A DNA stretch of 36,613 nt from Balneolales bacterium (GTDB lineage Bacteria > Bacteroidota > Rhodothermia > Balneolales > Cyclonatronaceae), in the NCBI GenBank assembly GCA_022565805.1, contig JAIULZ010000028.1, positions 1 to 36,613 of the forward strand. The letters are read 5' to 3'. The position numbers and the translations under genes were made by a program. Below are positions 25,254-34,332 of this stretch, piece after piece. The notes below the pieces were generated by a model. It had not been told where the DNA came from and ran no database searches. It was given only the letters and a program-made list of their open reading frames with translations. Each line of letters opens with the position of its first letter. Position 1 is the stretch's first letter.

Positions 25254-25856
25254 ATGACAAAACAACAATTTAAAGCGCTGATTGCCGATAAATACCTGCC
25301 TGTTGTACTTCTGGAAGGGCGACGTAAGGTGAAGGAGGAAGATGCATCCTCCCTGACTAATTTCGCGGAAAAATTGGTAAACGAGTTTTCTTCGATCATG
25401 TTCCGGACTGGAAATGCCGATGGCTCGGATACTCTTTTTGCGAAAGGGGTGGGCGCGGTCGATGCTTCCCGAATTCAATATGTTGTGCCCTACGAAAATA
25501 TGAAAAAGGCAAATCGTGTAGATGGTGCAAGTGTTTTAAGCTACGATCGTGTAAACGATTCGGAAGGAGAAAATATACAGCAGCTTACGGCCCAACAAGG
25601 AAAAAAAATGGCGCAAATGGTAGATTACGCTCGTCGGGTTCCCAAAGGCCGGATAGCGGCTAAAGCTCAATATCTTTTGCGAGACACCCTAAAAGTAACC
25701 GGCTCTGACTCAGCCGGCTTCGAAAAACCCGTGGTTGCGTTTTTTTATATCGACCCGGCCGATAAATATGCCGGTGGCACTGGACATACCATTAAAGTCT
25801 GTGAACAGCTCGGCGTTCATGTTATAACTCAGGATGTTTGGATGAAATGGTACTAG
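25254..25856 (+). CDS. SLOG-like (DprA/YspA-type Rossmann) protein
   Basis: A 200-residue cytosolic protein that I read as a SLOG-superfamily member, a Rossmann-like fold that binds nucleotides or nucleotide-derived ligands (relatives: DprA, LOG, YspA). Supporting text: LPVVLLEGRRKV (15-26), TGNADGSDTLFAKG (52-65) in the place of the GGARGAD-type loop, and near the end PADKYAGGTGHTIKVCEQLG (about 167-186) with VHVITQDVW. Hydrophobic strand patterns agree. No catalytic PGG-Glu pair as in LOG enzymes is evident, so a sensor or binding role is likelier than cytokinin-type hydrolysis. The stop codon TAG is the first triplet of a hairpin repeat (25854-25877). Family placement is by eye. Confidence 0.7.
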   Translation: MTKQQFKALIADKYLPVVLLEGRRKVKEEDASSLTNFAEKLVNEFSSIMFRTGNADGSDTLFAKGVGAVDASRIQYVVPYENMKKANRVDGASVLSYDRVNDSEGENIQQLTAQQGKKMAQMVDYARRVPKGRIAAKAQYLLRDTLKVTGSDSAGFEKPVVAFFYIDPADKYAGGTGHTIKVCEQLGVHVITQDVWMKWY

Positions 25857-25877
25857 AAGGCTTTGAAAAACCTTCTA
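25854..25877 (+). repeat. Dispersed repeat, hairpin copy C
   Basis: TAGAAGG (25854-25860) pairs with CCTTCTA (25871-25877) around CTTTGAAAAA; the gene's stop codon is inside the left arm. The minus strand over 25854-25872 equals copy A at 19831 for 19 bases. It is followed by CTAATTTT, so it may act as a weak terminator. Confidence 0.75.
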
Positions 25878-25971
25878 CTAATTTTAATTACACATAAACT
25901 TATTCGATTTACTTTGCAGTGAGACGATTATTTAATAAATAAAAAGAAAAATCTATAACAAAATTTCAACT

Positions 25972-26178
25972 ATGGGTGCTAAATTAATTATAACATTAGA
26001 TGAGGAAGCAACGCAAAACTATCTGGGCTATGCCCGTAAAATGGTAGAGGCAGAAGTAAACGAAGATTGCGAGCCTTCCGGAATAACAATTTCAGTAAGT
26101 ATTTGCCCGCCTTATGGCGCCACGGTTTTCGCAGGACCGACAGAGTTTGGTGAAGCAGATGTTGTTCTTAAAGACTAA
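25972..26178 (+). CDS. Small acidic protein of unknown function
   Basis: A 68-residue acidic protein that I do not recognise. It looks like a folded alpha/beta domain: AKLIITLDEEA (strand), TQNYLGYARKMVEAEVN (helix), then GITISVSICPP (strand) and ATVFAGPTEFGEADVVLKD. No membrane segment, leader or metal site. The initiation ATG is preceded by an A-rich leader without Shine-Dalgarno, common in this group. It lies 115 bases behind the SLOG-like gene on the same strand, separated by the hairpin repeat; the two could be a unit or independent. Confidence 0.6.
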   Translation: MGAKLIITLDEEATQNYLGYARKMVEAEVNEDCEPSGITISVSICPPYGATVFAGPTEFGEADVVLKD

Positions 26179-26383
26179 TTCGTGCTCTGCTTTCGAACTC
26201 CAAATTTCAGAATTAGTAAAAGTGGTTTATGATTCGAGTATTTGAAAATGTAAATATTGGGGCAGTCCGGAAGTGAATTTTCTAAAATAGCGAGTTTTGG
26301 AAATTAAATGGCGGATTTTAAAATTTAGTCATATCGAATCAGGCGCAACAAAAAAGCTATCAATGTGCTTATGATCTTAAACC

Positions 26384-26401
26384 GATACCAATTTTGGTAT
26401 C
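26384..26401 (+). promoter_or_regulatory. Operator-like 18-base palindrome
   Basis: GATACCAATTTTGGTATC has perfect 8-base arms around TT and ends 4 bases before the ATG of a 40-codon frame. A palindrome touching the start of a short frame is typical of self-regulating loci such as toxin-antitoxin operons. Confidence 0.4.
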
Positions 26402-26405
26402 AATC

Positions 26406-26528
26406 ATGTCCCGTCAGGCCAAAATAGAGGTTAAAAAAAGTATTGATCCATCAATAGAGCGTGCTATTAGGTACGCCAACTGCGCTTTGCAGAATGAAAA
26501 GGAGGTTTTCCCATTTTCTCCAGGCTAG
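26406..26528 (+). pseudogene. Possible truncated small gene (40 codons)
   Basis: ATG at 26406 directly behind the palindrome opens a frame of 40 codons ending at TAG 26526-26528, starting MSRQAKIEVKKSIDPSIERA. The segment SIERAIRYANCALQNEKEVF resembles the IERAxRYxxFAxxxGxxPFAP stretch of DUF4406/DUF7768-type (SLOG/deoxyribosyltransferase-related) proteins, but only over some 25 residues. It could be the N-terminal remnant of such a gene, a tiny antitoxin-like protein or chance. Confidence 0.25.
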
Positions 26529-26674
26529 CGTTTTTTGGCACAATTGTAGCATCATGGTTTTAGAGCTGATTATACGCATCACTACTTACATTGGAATGCT
26601 TGGTTTTAGCAAAAGCGTTACTATCAATTCTGTGTACATTACGATCCTAACTGCCATTCAAATAAACTAAAGAT

Positions 26675-28417
26675 TTGAACTTAAATCGATCTGCCTTCCG
26701 GCAATACGTCCGGATTCTGAGCTACGCCCGACCATATAAATGGTATATGGTTTTTGCCATTCTGGCATCTTTGCTGGCTACATTTGTCTGGTTGGCGGTT
26801 CCGCTTGGGTTACGGGAATTGCTGGATGCAGTATTTGATGAAGGCAACCGCGAGGTGCTTAACACGATTACGGTGGTTTTGATTGGCCTCTTCGCGCTTC
26901 AGTCTGCGCTCGGTTTTTTTGGTAACTATGCCCTCGACTGGACCGGAGAGCGAATGGTGGCAGATTTGAGGAAAGAGCTTTTTACACACCTTACTTCTCT
27001 GAGTCTCGCGTTTTATACCACGCAGCGACTGGGCGAACTCACCTCCCGGCTAACAAATGATGTAGCCGCTGTTCGGGATGCCGTAACCGGCACGCTCTCT
27101 GAAGGTATTACGCAGACAATTAATCTGTTTGGCTCGGTCATTTTAATGGTTTGGCTTAACTGGAGATTAAGTCTCGTAATTTTTGTTACCGTTCCGTTAA
27201 TTACGCTTGCGGTGCGCTATTTCGGGCACGTAATTCGTCAGCTTTCAAAAGCCGTACAGGACAAGCTTGCCGATACCACAGCCATAGCGGAAGAAGCGCT
27301 TGGCGCAATACAGTCTGTAAAAGCATTTGCCCGCGAACCCTACGAAAACGACCGCTACTCAACCGGAGTTGAGTCGCTATTTAGTATTGCCCGCAAACGG
27401 GTTTTGTATAGCGCCCTGTTTTGGTCTTCTGTCTCGCTTATGTTCATGTCTGCCATGATTGCCATTTTTGGGTATGGCGGCACAGAAGTACTTGCAGGGC
27501 GACTTACGGCCGGAGATTTGGTCGCGTTTATCTTTTTTGCTTTTAATATTGGTCGCTCACTCGGAGGGATGGCCCGGATTTATACCGTTTTTAGCTCGGC
27601 CATCGGGGCTTCGGAGCGTATTTTTACACTGCTCGACGAAAAGCCGGGAATTGCAGATTTACCCGGCGCACGTATTGTTCTAGAGATTAAAGGCGCCGTT
27701 ACATTTAATCGTGTTAGCTTTGCTTATGAAAAGCAAACGGTTCTTCAGGACATCAACTTTAGCTGTGAGCCGGGTGAAGTTATTGCCCTCGCAGGCCCGA
27801 GCGGCGCAGGTAAAACGACTCTTCTAAACCTGATTCCTCGCTTTTACGATTGTACCACAGGTAATATTCTGATAGATGGCAAAGATGTAAAGGATTTCAG
27901 GCAAATTGACCTGCGTAGCCAAATTGCCGTAGTGCCGCAGGATATTCAGCTATTTGGAACATCGGTTATTGAAAACATACGATATGGCCGCCTCGATGCT
28001 ACCGATGCAGAGGTTAAGGAGGCCGCAAAACTTGCCTACGCACACGATTTTATTATGGAAGCTGAAGGTGGCTATAATGCCTTAATCGGCGAGAAAGGCA
28101 TTAAACTAAGCGGCGGACAAAAACAGCGTCTTGCAATTGCCCGCGCCATACTCAGAAATCCGAAAATTCTTCTGCTCGACGAAGCAACTTCCTCCCTTGA
28201 TTCAGAATCGGAGGCTGCTGTACAAAAAGCGCTGGAATACCTGGTTCGGAACTGCACGACTTTTGTAATCGCCCATCGTTTATCCACCATAAAATATGCC
28301 GACCGCATTCTCGTACTCGAAGGCGGTCGCATAGCAGAATCCGGTTCACATAGTGAGCTGCTGCTTCAGGACGGGCTCTACAGAAGACTCTACGATATTC
28401 AGTTTGCAACCCAATAG
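26675..28417 (+). CDS. MsbA-like ABC transporter, fused permease and ATPase
   Basis: A 580-residue half transporter of the type I exporter class that works as a homodimer in the inner membrane. Residues ~20-310 form six membrane helices; the coupling text LGELTSRLTNDVAAVRDAV and SVKAFAREPYENDRY is typical of MsbA/lipid A exporters. The ATPase (about 330-575) has Walker A GPSGAGKTT, Q-loop VPQDIQLFGTSV, signature LSGGQKQR, Walker B ILLLDEATSSLD and the H-loop IAHRLST. Substrate is not defined: lipids, lipid A or a hydrophobic drug are all possible. The first usable start is TTG at 26675, since an in-frame stop is at 26663-26665. It stands alone but follows the decayed stretch. Confidence 0.93.
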   Translation: MNLNRSAFRQYVRILSYARPYKWYMVFAILASLLATFVWLAVPLGLRELLDAVFDEGNREVLNTITVVLIGLFALQSALGFFGNYALDWTGERMVADLRKELFTHLTSLSLAFYTTQRLGELTSRLTNDVAAVRDAVTGTLSEGITQTINLFGSVILMVWLNWRLSLVIFVTVPLITLAVRYFGHVIRQLSKAVQDKLADTTAIAEEALGAIQSVKAFAREPYENDRYSTGVESLFSIARKRVLYSALFWSSVSLMFMSAMIAIFGYGGTEVLAGRLTAGDLVAFIFFAFNIGRSLGGMARIYTVFSSAIGASERIFTLLDEKPGIADLPGARIVLEIKGAVTFNRVSFAYEKQTVLQDINFSCEPGEVIALAGPSGAGKTTLLNLIPRFYDCTTGNILIDGKDVKDFRQIDLRSQIAVVPQDIQLFGTSVIENIRYGRLDATDAEVKEAAKLAYAHDFIMEAEGGYNALIGEKGIKLSGGQKQRLAIARAILRNPKILLLDEATSSLDSESEAAVQKALEYLVRNCTTFVIAHRLSTIKYADRILVLEGGRIAESGSHSELLLQDGLYRRLYDIQFATQ

Positions 28418-28594
28418 AATCATAAAAAGGTGCAGCGAATTAATGTGTTGGGTTTCGTCTCCGTTTCCCACTATGTCTGTATACCTTACAGCATCTCCTT
28501 AAAATTATTTAATCCTATTTTTCTCAGTTATCTGCTCTCGACTGAAACTTACATATAGTCAAATCGTACGAGCTTCATAATTTTTTCTGTTTAA

Positions 28595-28602
28595 TACTTT
28601 TG
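28595..28602 (+). promoter_or_regulatory. Possible -7 element for serine hydrolase gene
   Basis: TACTTTTG fits the TAnnTTTG consensus of Bacteroidota promoters, 74 bases before the start codon. No TTG at the right distance is seen, so support is partial. Confidence 0.3.
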
Positions 28603-28676
28603 TCCTGTTTTATTTACATCAGCCCGTGTATTTCAGAATGATGGATTTTTTATTTAATCAACTTATTTAAATCCTT

Positions 28677-30344
28677 ATGTTTTCTTTACTCCAAAGCATT
28701 AGAGCTCTTGCCGCTACAATTCTTGTACTACTAATTTCGGTTAGTGCAAACTTGCAGGCACAGATTCCGGCTGATTTAGAAGCCTATCTGCAAGAAAGAA
28801 TGAAAATAGATCTCATTCCTTCTATAGTCGTGGCATCTGTCGCGCCCGATGGCAGGGTCGAGTTTTTGTCTTTGGGTTATGCCGATAATGATGAAAAAAT
28901 ACCCGCAACTGAAGAAACTATATACGAAATCGGATCGGTTACCAAAACGTTTACATCAACGGTTCTGCTGCTCCATTTAGCTGAAAAGGGAATTTCCATG
29001 CATGATGCAGTGCAGCCGCATATACAGGACTCGGGATTAACACTTCCGACTTACAATGGGAAAGAAATCACTTTTGCCCACCTTGCTTCACACTTAAGCG
29101 GTCTGCCTCGTTTGCCGGATAATATGAACCCTGCCGACGGTAGTGATCCCTACAAAGACTATACGATTGAAGATCTCGTTGCTTTTGCAAATTCATACGA
29201 GCTTAGCCGAAAACCGGGTGCTCAGTTCGAATATTCCAATTTTGCGTATATGCTACTCGGCTATATTACAGAACATCTCACGGAAACGAGCTACGACAGT
29301 ATTATTGAACAGCAAATTACTAAGCCTTTGGAAATGCACTCAACTTTTCGGGTTGTCCCCGATGAAAAGCAGCAGAAAAGAGCTGTTCCTACATCGTATG
29401 GAGAAGTAGTCTCTCACTGGAATTTTGATGAAGTACGGGGTTTAGGCGAATTGAATAGTACAGCAAAAGATATGGCTAAGTATATAAGTGCGCAGCTGCT
29501 GAAAGGAGATTACAGATACCCCTCTGTCTTGCTCACGGCCCACGAGCCTTTGGAGTCGCTTCGAGCAGGGCAGTATATAGGGTTTGGTTGGTTTGTGGAT
29601 GAAGTTGATGACTCCATAATAATTGGGCATGGTGGTGGCACTATGGGCTTCCGAAGCTACATTGCATTTTGTCATATGCAGAATAGGGGTGCGGTAGTGC
29701 TAACCAACTCCATTTCTGATGTTAGAGATGTGGCTCTTCATGTGGTTAACTCTAAATCTCCACTCAGAAAACTGCCGGAAATACAGGATCTGCCGGATGA
29801 GTTGATTGCAAAGGTAAGTGGTCTTTTTTTGAATGATGATATTGGCGTCTTCGAGATTTTCAAACGGGGTGATTTACTCTTTGGTCAAATTGATGGACAG
29901 CCTGCGCTTCCTCTGGAATGGGATGGGGAACTCGCTTTTAAAAATAGAAGCGTTAGCGCTAAACTTACTTTTACTGAAGCAGATAACTCCGGAAAATCGG
30001 CTTCTTTCACGCTTCAGCAGGGCGGAAATTCGTTTCGTTTTATGCGAATTGAGGAGAGACCGGCACCGCCTGTTCAAGCAGAGCTTAGCATAGAACAATT
30101 GGAAGAATATGCTGGTGAGTACGATTCGCAAATCGGCTTAAGCTATACCATGTATGTGAACGACGATGCCCTCATGGCGCGATTATCGGGACAGCCATCT
30201 GCACAGATTTTTCCCGAAGGAAATGATCGTTTTTTTTACAAAGTAGTACCGGCAAGCCTGGAATTTGAGCGGGACGAAAACGGCCTGATAAAGGCGGTTT
30301 ATTTACTGCAGGGGGGACAGCGAATTCAGTTTATCCGAAAATAA
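28677..30344 (+). CDS. Secreted serine hydrolase, beta-lactamase/PBP4* family
   Basis: A 555-residue protein with an N-terminal Sec leader (about 1-28, ending near NLQAQ). The beta-lactamase class C/D-alanyl-D-alanine peptidase fold spans ~32-370: catalytic SVTK (Ser87, Lys90), the Tyr-Ser-Asn triad YSN (186-188) and IIGHGGGTMGF in place of KTG. Leu/Gly-rich text such as ASHLSGLPRLPD is typical of the family. Residues ~375-555 form a beta-rich C-terminal domain, DUF3471-like, twice reading as a barrel repeat. Such proteins are esterases, peptidases or beta-lactam-binding proteins; the substrate is not predictable and resistance should not be assumed. It is a single gene. Confidence 0.9.
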   Translation: MFSLLQSIRALAATILVLLISVSANLQAQIPADLEAYLQERMKIDLIPSIVVASVAPDGRVEFLSLGYADNDEKIPATEETIYEIGSVTKTFTSTVLLLHLAEKGISMHDAVQPHIQDSGLTLPTYNGKEITFAHLASHLSGLPRLPDNMNPADGSDPYKDYTIEDLVAFANSYELSRKPGAQFEYSNFAYMLLGYITEHLTETSYDSIIEQQITKPLEMHSTFRVVPDEKQQKRAVPTSYGEVVSHWNFDEVRGLGELNSTAKDMAKYISAQLLKGDYRYPSVLLTAHEPLESLRAGQYIGFGWFVDEVDDSIIIGHGGGTMGFRSYIAFCHMQNRGAVVLTNSISDVRDVALHVVNSKSPLRKLPEIQDLPDELIAKVSGLFLNDDIGVFEIFKRGDLLFGQIDGQPALPLEWDGELAFKNRSVSAKLTFTEADNSGKSASFTLQQGGNSFRFMRIEERPAPPVQAELSIEQLEEYAGEYDSQIGLSYTMYVNDDALMARLSGQPSAQIFPEGNDRFFYKVVPASLEFERDENGLIKAVYLLQGGQRIQFIRK

Positions 30345-30413
30345 TTTGGATAAGCTGTAAGCATCAGAAATGCTGGATAGCATCAAAGAAGTTTTTAATC
30401 GATAAGAATTTCG

Positions 30414-30450
30414 CAAAAAAAAAGCCCTGCACTCAAAAGAGAGCAGGGCT
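30414..30450 (-). terminator. Terminator of tRNA-Leu transcript
   Basis: Arms AGCCCTGC (30423-30430) and GCAGGGCT (30443-30450) with a run of A to the left, which is a T-run on the minus strand, directly behind the 3' end of the tRNA. It may also stop readthrough from the serine hydrolase gene only weakly. Confidence 0.88.
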
Positions 30451-30453
30451 TAG

Positions 30454-30535
30454 TACCGGCGGTCGGAGTCGAACCGACACTCCTTGCGGAACACGAGTTT
30501 GAGTCGTGCGCGTCTACCAATTCCGCCACACCGGC
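30454..30535 (-). tRNA. tRNA-Leu (CAA)
   Basis: A class II tRNA of 82 bases with long variable arm. Read on the minus strand, the anticodon stem-loop is CACGA-CTCAAAC-TCGTG, so the anticodon is CAA, reading UUG. D-arm GGCGGAATTGGTAGACGC, variable-arm stem TCC/GGA and T-arm GTCGG-TTCGACT-CCGAC are intact. The acceptor stem GCCGGTG/CGCCGGT pairs with G-U at 1-72 and at 6-67; discriminator base is A. CCA is not encoded. Confidence 0.96.
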
Positions 30536-30843
30536 GTAAACAAAGAAGATAAACAAAATTTTACGTGTGCAATCTTCTATAAGTGTTCTCACAAAAACGG
30601 CTTGTATGTTTGTATAAACTACAAAAAAGTCTGTTTTAAAATGAGAATTTTAATATAAGACCAAAGCCATCAAAAAAAAAGGAACTTTTTTCTTGCTTTG
30701 TATATTATTTTAGCAATAGTTTAAAGTATGAATTCAACTCCCTCACATATCACCAAGTATTGTTGTTGCATTTGGGGCTTATAACCTAATGCCATTTCCT
30801 TGTTGATGTATGCGTGAGCTGAACAGCTCTTTATTTTATTAAT
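30536..30843. other. Gap ahead of the SAM riboswitch
   Basis: No gene. It must contain the promoters of the tRNA (minus) and of the met operon (plus). A plausible plus promoter is listed at 30693-30724; the rest is AT-rich. Confidence 0.45.
30693..30724 (+). promoter_or_regulatory. Possible promoter of the met operon
   Basis: TTG (30693-30695), 21 bases and TAGTTTAA (30717-30724) come near the Bacteroidota TTG-N19-TAnnTTTG promoter, though the last two bases deviate. It would start RNA about 110 bases ahead of the riboswitch. Confidence 0.3.
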
Positions 30844-30957
30844 CTTATCAAGAAAGGCAGAGGGATCAGGCCCTGTGAAGCCTTAGCAACCGTTCCGTAA
30901 GGAAGTCAGGTGCTAATTCCTGCCCGCAGCAGTAATGTTGCCGGGAAAGATGAGAAA
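30844..30957 (+). promoter_or_regulatory. SAM-I (S-box) riboswitch aptamer
   Basis: The conserved S-box blocks are in order: GGCAGAGGGA, GGCCCTGTGAAGCC, AGCAACC, then a variable hairpin CGTTCCGTAAGGAAG, followed by AGGTGCTAATTCCTGCCC and GGGAAAGATGAGAA. The outer helix joins CTTATCA at the start with TGAGAA at the end. Binding of S-adenosylmethionine should stabilise this fold and let the downstream terminator (31003-31041) form, switching off the CoA-binding protein, metY and, if cotranscribed, metX and hom. Confidence 0.95.
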
Positions 30958-31002
30958 GCTTGAAATTTCAGGCGGCTCTGTTGTAAAGTCGTGTTTTAAT
31001 TT

Positions 31003-31041
31003 AAGCCTCTTCCGAATCTTTCCGGGAGAGGCTTTTTTTTT
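31003..31041 (+). terminator. Riboswitch-controlled terminator
   Basis: AAGCCTCTTCCG pairs with CGGGAGAGGCTT, followed by about eight T. It lies 45 bases behind the aptamer and 103 bases before the first start codon, the standard position of a transcription-terminating expression platform. Confidence 0.9.
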
Positions 31042-31143
31042 GGAGTGAAGTATCTGTAAAGATTGATAAGAGTATTCATTTAAACAGAATAGAATTAATT
31101 ATCTGTAACATTTTTAAAACGATTAATCTGAATTTTATATAGT

Positions 31144-31638
31144 ATGAATTCAACCTTTGGTTCCTGGTTTAGCAAGAAAATGTACGCCACCGATGAACTG
31201 GCTGCAGAAACAGACTGGATTGAGAAAACTTTACCCGGCATAAAGCACATTGCTATCGTAGGTTTGTCTTCAAACCCATCTAAAGACAGCCATTTTGTGG
31301 GCAGATATCTTCAAAAACACGGCTATAAGATTTATCCGGTTAACCCCGGAGCTGATTCCATTTTAGGAGTTACTTCCTACAAAAGCCTGTCGGATTTGCC
31401 GGTAAAACCGGATGTGGTAAATGTGTTTATAAGACCCGAGCGGGTTCCTGATGTTGTTGAGCAGGCTTGGAAAACAGAGGCTGGAATTATTTGGCTTCAG
31501 TTGGGTACAGGTGAGCATCCTGAGCTTAAGGATAAAACCGAAGCTTTAGGAAGAAAGCTCATTCAGAGTCGATGTATAAAAGTTGATCATCAATTTTTGA
31601 TTAGAGATAAGCTCGAAGCATCCCGCTTAGCTCGTTAG
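31144..31638 (+). CDS. CoA-binding protein (YccU-like)
   Basis: A 164-residue cytosolic protein of the CoA-binding domain family (COG1832, YccU). It has a Rossmann-like fold: IAIVGLSSNPSKDSHFVGRY, a nucleotide-binding loop at about 38-57, then HGYKIYPVNPGAD, PDVVNVFIRPERVPDV, IIWLQLGTG and a C-terminal CIKVDHQFLI. In relatives the sites contact CoA; no catalytic function is established. Being the first gene after the SAM-I riboswitch ties it to methionine or sulfur supply in this organism; a role in acetyl-CoA handling for MetX is a guess. metY follows after 119 bases. Confidence 0.88.
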   Translation: MNSTFGSWFSKKMYATDELAAETDWIEKTLPGIKHIAIVGLSSNPSKDSHFVGRYLQKHGYKIYPVNPGADSILGVTSYKSLSDLPVKPDVVNVFIRPERVPDVVEQAWKTEAGIIWLQLGTGEHPELKDKTEALGRKLIQSRCIKVDHQFLIRDKLEASRLAR

Positions 31639-31745
31639 TTTTTCATTTTCGCTATGAGGGCAGGTTTAGCCTGTCTAAAGTTCTTTAACCAGTAAACGCT
31701 TCACCAATCAATTTTGTGAAGCCAAATTTATCGATACAAACCTAA

Positions 31746-33086
<1,341 letters not shown>

Positions 33087-33114
33087 TGCAGGTCTGGCGG
33101 TCGACAGTAAACGT

Positions 33115-33162
33115 AAATAAGCTCATGCTTTGGAAATTGATAACCTGAGTATGGGCTTATTT
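33115..33162 (+). promoter_or_regulatory. Hairpin between metY and metX
   Basis: AAATAAGCTCAT (33115-33126) pairs with ATGGGCTTATTT (33151-33162) with one G-U pair, around a 24-base loop. No T-run follows, so it is not a normal terminator; it may modulate readthrough or stabilise the RNA. Confidence 0.45.
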
Positions 33163-33279
33163 GTAGCTAAAAAAATTCTAAAGGAAGGTTTAATAAGCCA
33201 GATGAAGGGCAATTAATCATTGCATAAAAGACCTCAAAATCTAAATAATCATTTAATTAAACAGTAAAAATCCTGCTAA

Positions 33280-34332
33280 ATGCAAGCTAATCTGAATCAA
33301 AAATATAGTCACACTTCTGGTTTTGAGACAGAAACCGGGTTTCGTTTTCCAGTTCTGGAACTGGATTACAGCACTTGGGGAAAACTGAATAAAGAGAAAA
33401 CTAATGTGGTGGTTATTTATCACGCGCTAACGGGGCATTCCAACGCTTCGGAATGGTTTTCCGGGCTTTTTGAAAAGGATGGCATTTTTAAGAATCAGGA
33501 TTTGTTTGTGATTTGTATTAATGTGCCCGGAAGCTGCTACGGGTCAACGGGGCCATCATCTGTTAATCCTGAAACCGGTGAAGCATACGGGCACTCATTT
33601 CCTATACTTAGTATTCGGGATGTGGTAAAGGCTCAGCAGCTTGTTCTGGATTATCTGAAAATTGAGGAGATTCAGCTTGTTATCGGCGGTTCTATGGGCG
33701 GGATGCAGGCTTTAGAGTGCGCTATTACAGATAAGCGGGTGCAGGCCGCCGCGGTTATTGCAGCTGGCAGCCGGCACGAAGCCTGGGCTATTGGTATTAG
33801 TGAGGCACAGCGGATGGCGATTTATGCAGATGCCCGGTGGAGCGAAGATTTCTATGATTTCAACAATCCGCCTTTAGATGGTCTGGCAGCGGCACGCGCT
33901 ATGGCCATGCTCACCTATCGGGCAGCGGAGCAATATAACGACCGATTTGGTCGGGAAATACGCACTCAGGATCAGTTCCAGGTGTCATCTTACCTTAAAT
34001 ATCAGGGTGAAAAAATTGGGTTGCGTTTCGATCCGCTTTCGTACGTCCGGCTCACTCAAAGTATGGATACGCATGATGTGGGGCGGGGAAGAGGCGGTCG
34101 CGGGGAAGTTTTGTCGGCACTCCGCATTCCTGTTTTGGTAGCAGGCATACAAAGCGATTTACTTTACCCCATTTTTGAGCAGCAAACTCTTGCAGAAATG
34201 TTGCCAAATGCGATTTATCGCGAAATTACGTCTCCTTACGGTCACGACGCATTTCTGATTGAGTTCAGACAGCTGAATGATCTCCTGAAAGAATTTACTT
34301 CAATAATTAACCATCATAAGGTCGTTAAATGA
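33280..34332 (+). CDS. metX: Homoserine O-acetyltransferase
   Basis: Alpha/beta-hydrolase-fold enzyme that acetylates homoserine with acetyl-CoA, providing the substrate of MetY. In 350 residues the family text is complete: VIYHALTGHSNA, VPGSCYGSTGPSSVNPETG, FPILSIRDVVKAQ, the nucleophile elbow GGSMGGMQALE (Ser near 145) and, at the end, GIQSDLLYP with the acid and SPYGHDAFLIEF with the His. Its last codons overlap the start of hom by the four bases ATGA, so the two genes are translationally coupled. It follows metY after 193 bases that contain the 33115 hairpin, with no terminator seen. Confidence 0.95.
   Translation: MQANLNQKYSHTSGFETETGFRFPVLELDYSTWGKLNKEKTNVVVIYHALTGHSNASEWFSGLFEKDGIFKNQDLFVICINVPGSCYGSTGPSSVNPETGEAYGHSFPILSIRDVVKAQQLVLDYLKIEEIQLVIGGSMGGMQALECAITDKRVQAAAVIAAGSRHEAWAIGISEAQRMAIYADARWSEDFYDFNNPPLDGLAAARAMAMLTYRAAEQYNDRFGREIRTQDQFQVSSYLKYQGEKIGLRFDPLSYVRLTQSMDTHDVGRGRGGRGEVLSALRIPVLVAGIQSDLLYPIFEQQTLAEMLPNAIYREITSPYGHDAFLIEFRQLNDLLKEFTSIINHHKVVK

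Larger units (their letters stand above)
26179..26674. other. 496-base gap, probably a decayed small locus
   Basis: Apart from the palindrome and 40-codon frame listed separately, no gene is clear. A 69-codon frame with a TTG start at 26461 overlaps it in another frame; its second half is generic hydrophobic text. The palindrome followed by short, overlapping broken frames looks like the remains of a small self-regulated locus. Confidence 0.35.

Noticed and set aside
26461-26670. 69-codon frame before the ABC exporter
   Set aside because: TTG start inside another frame, no family resemblance, and overlaps the spacer up to the exporter start.
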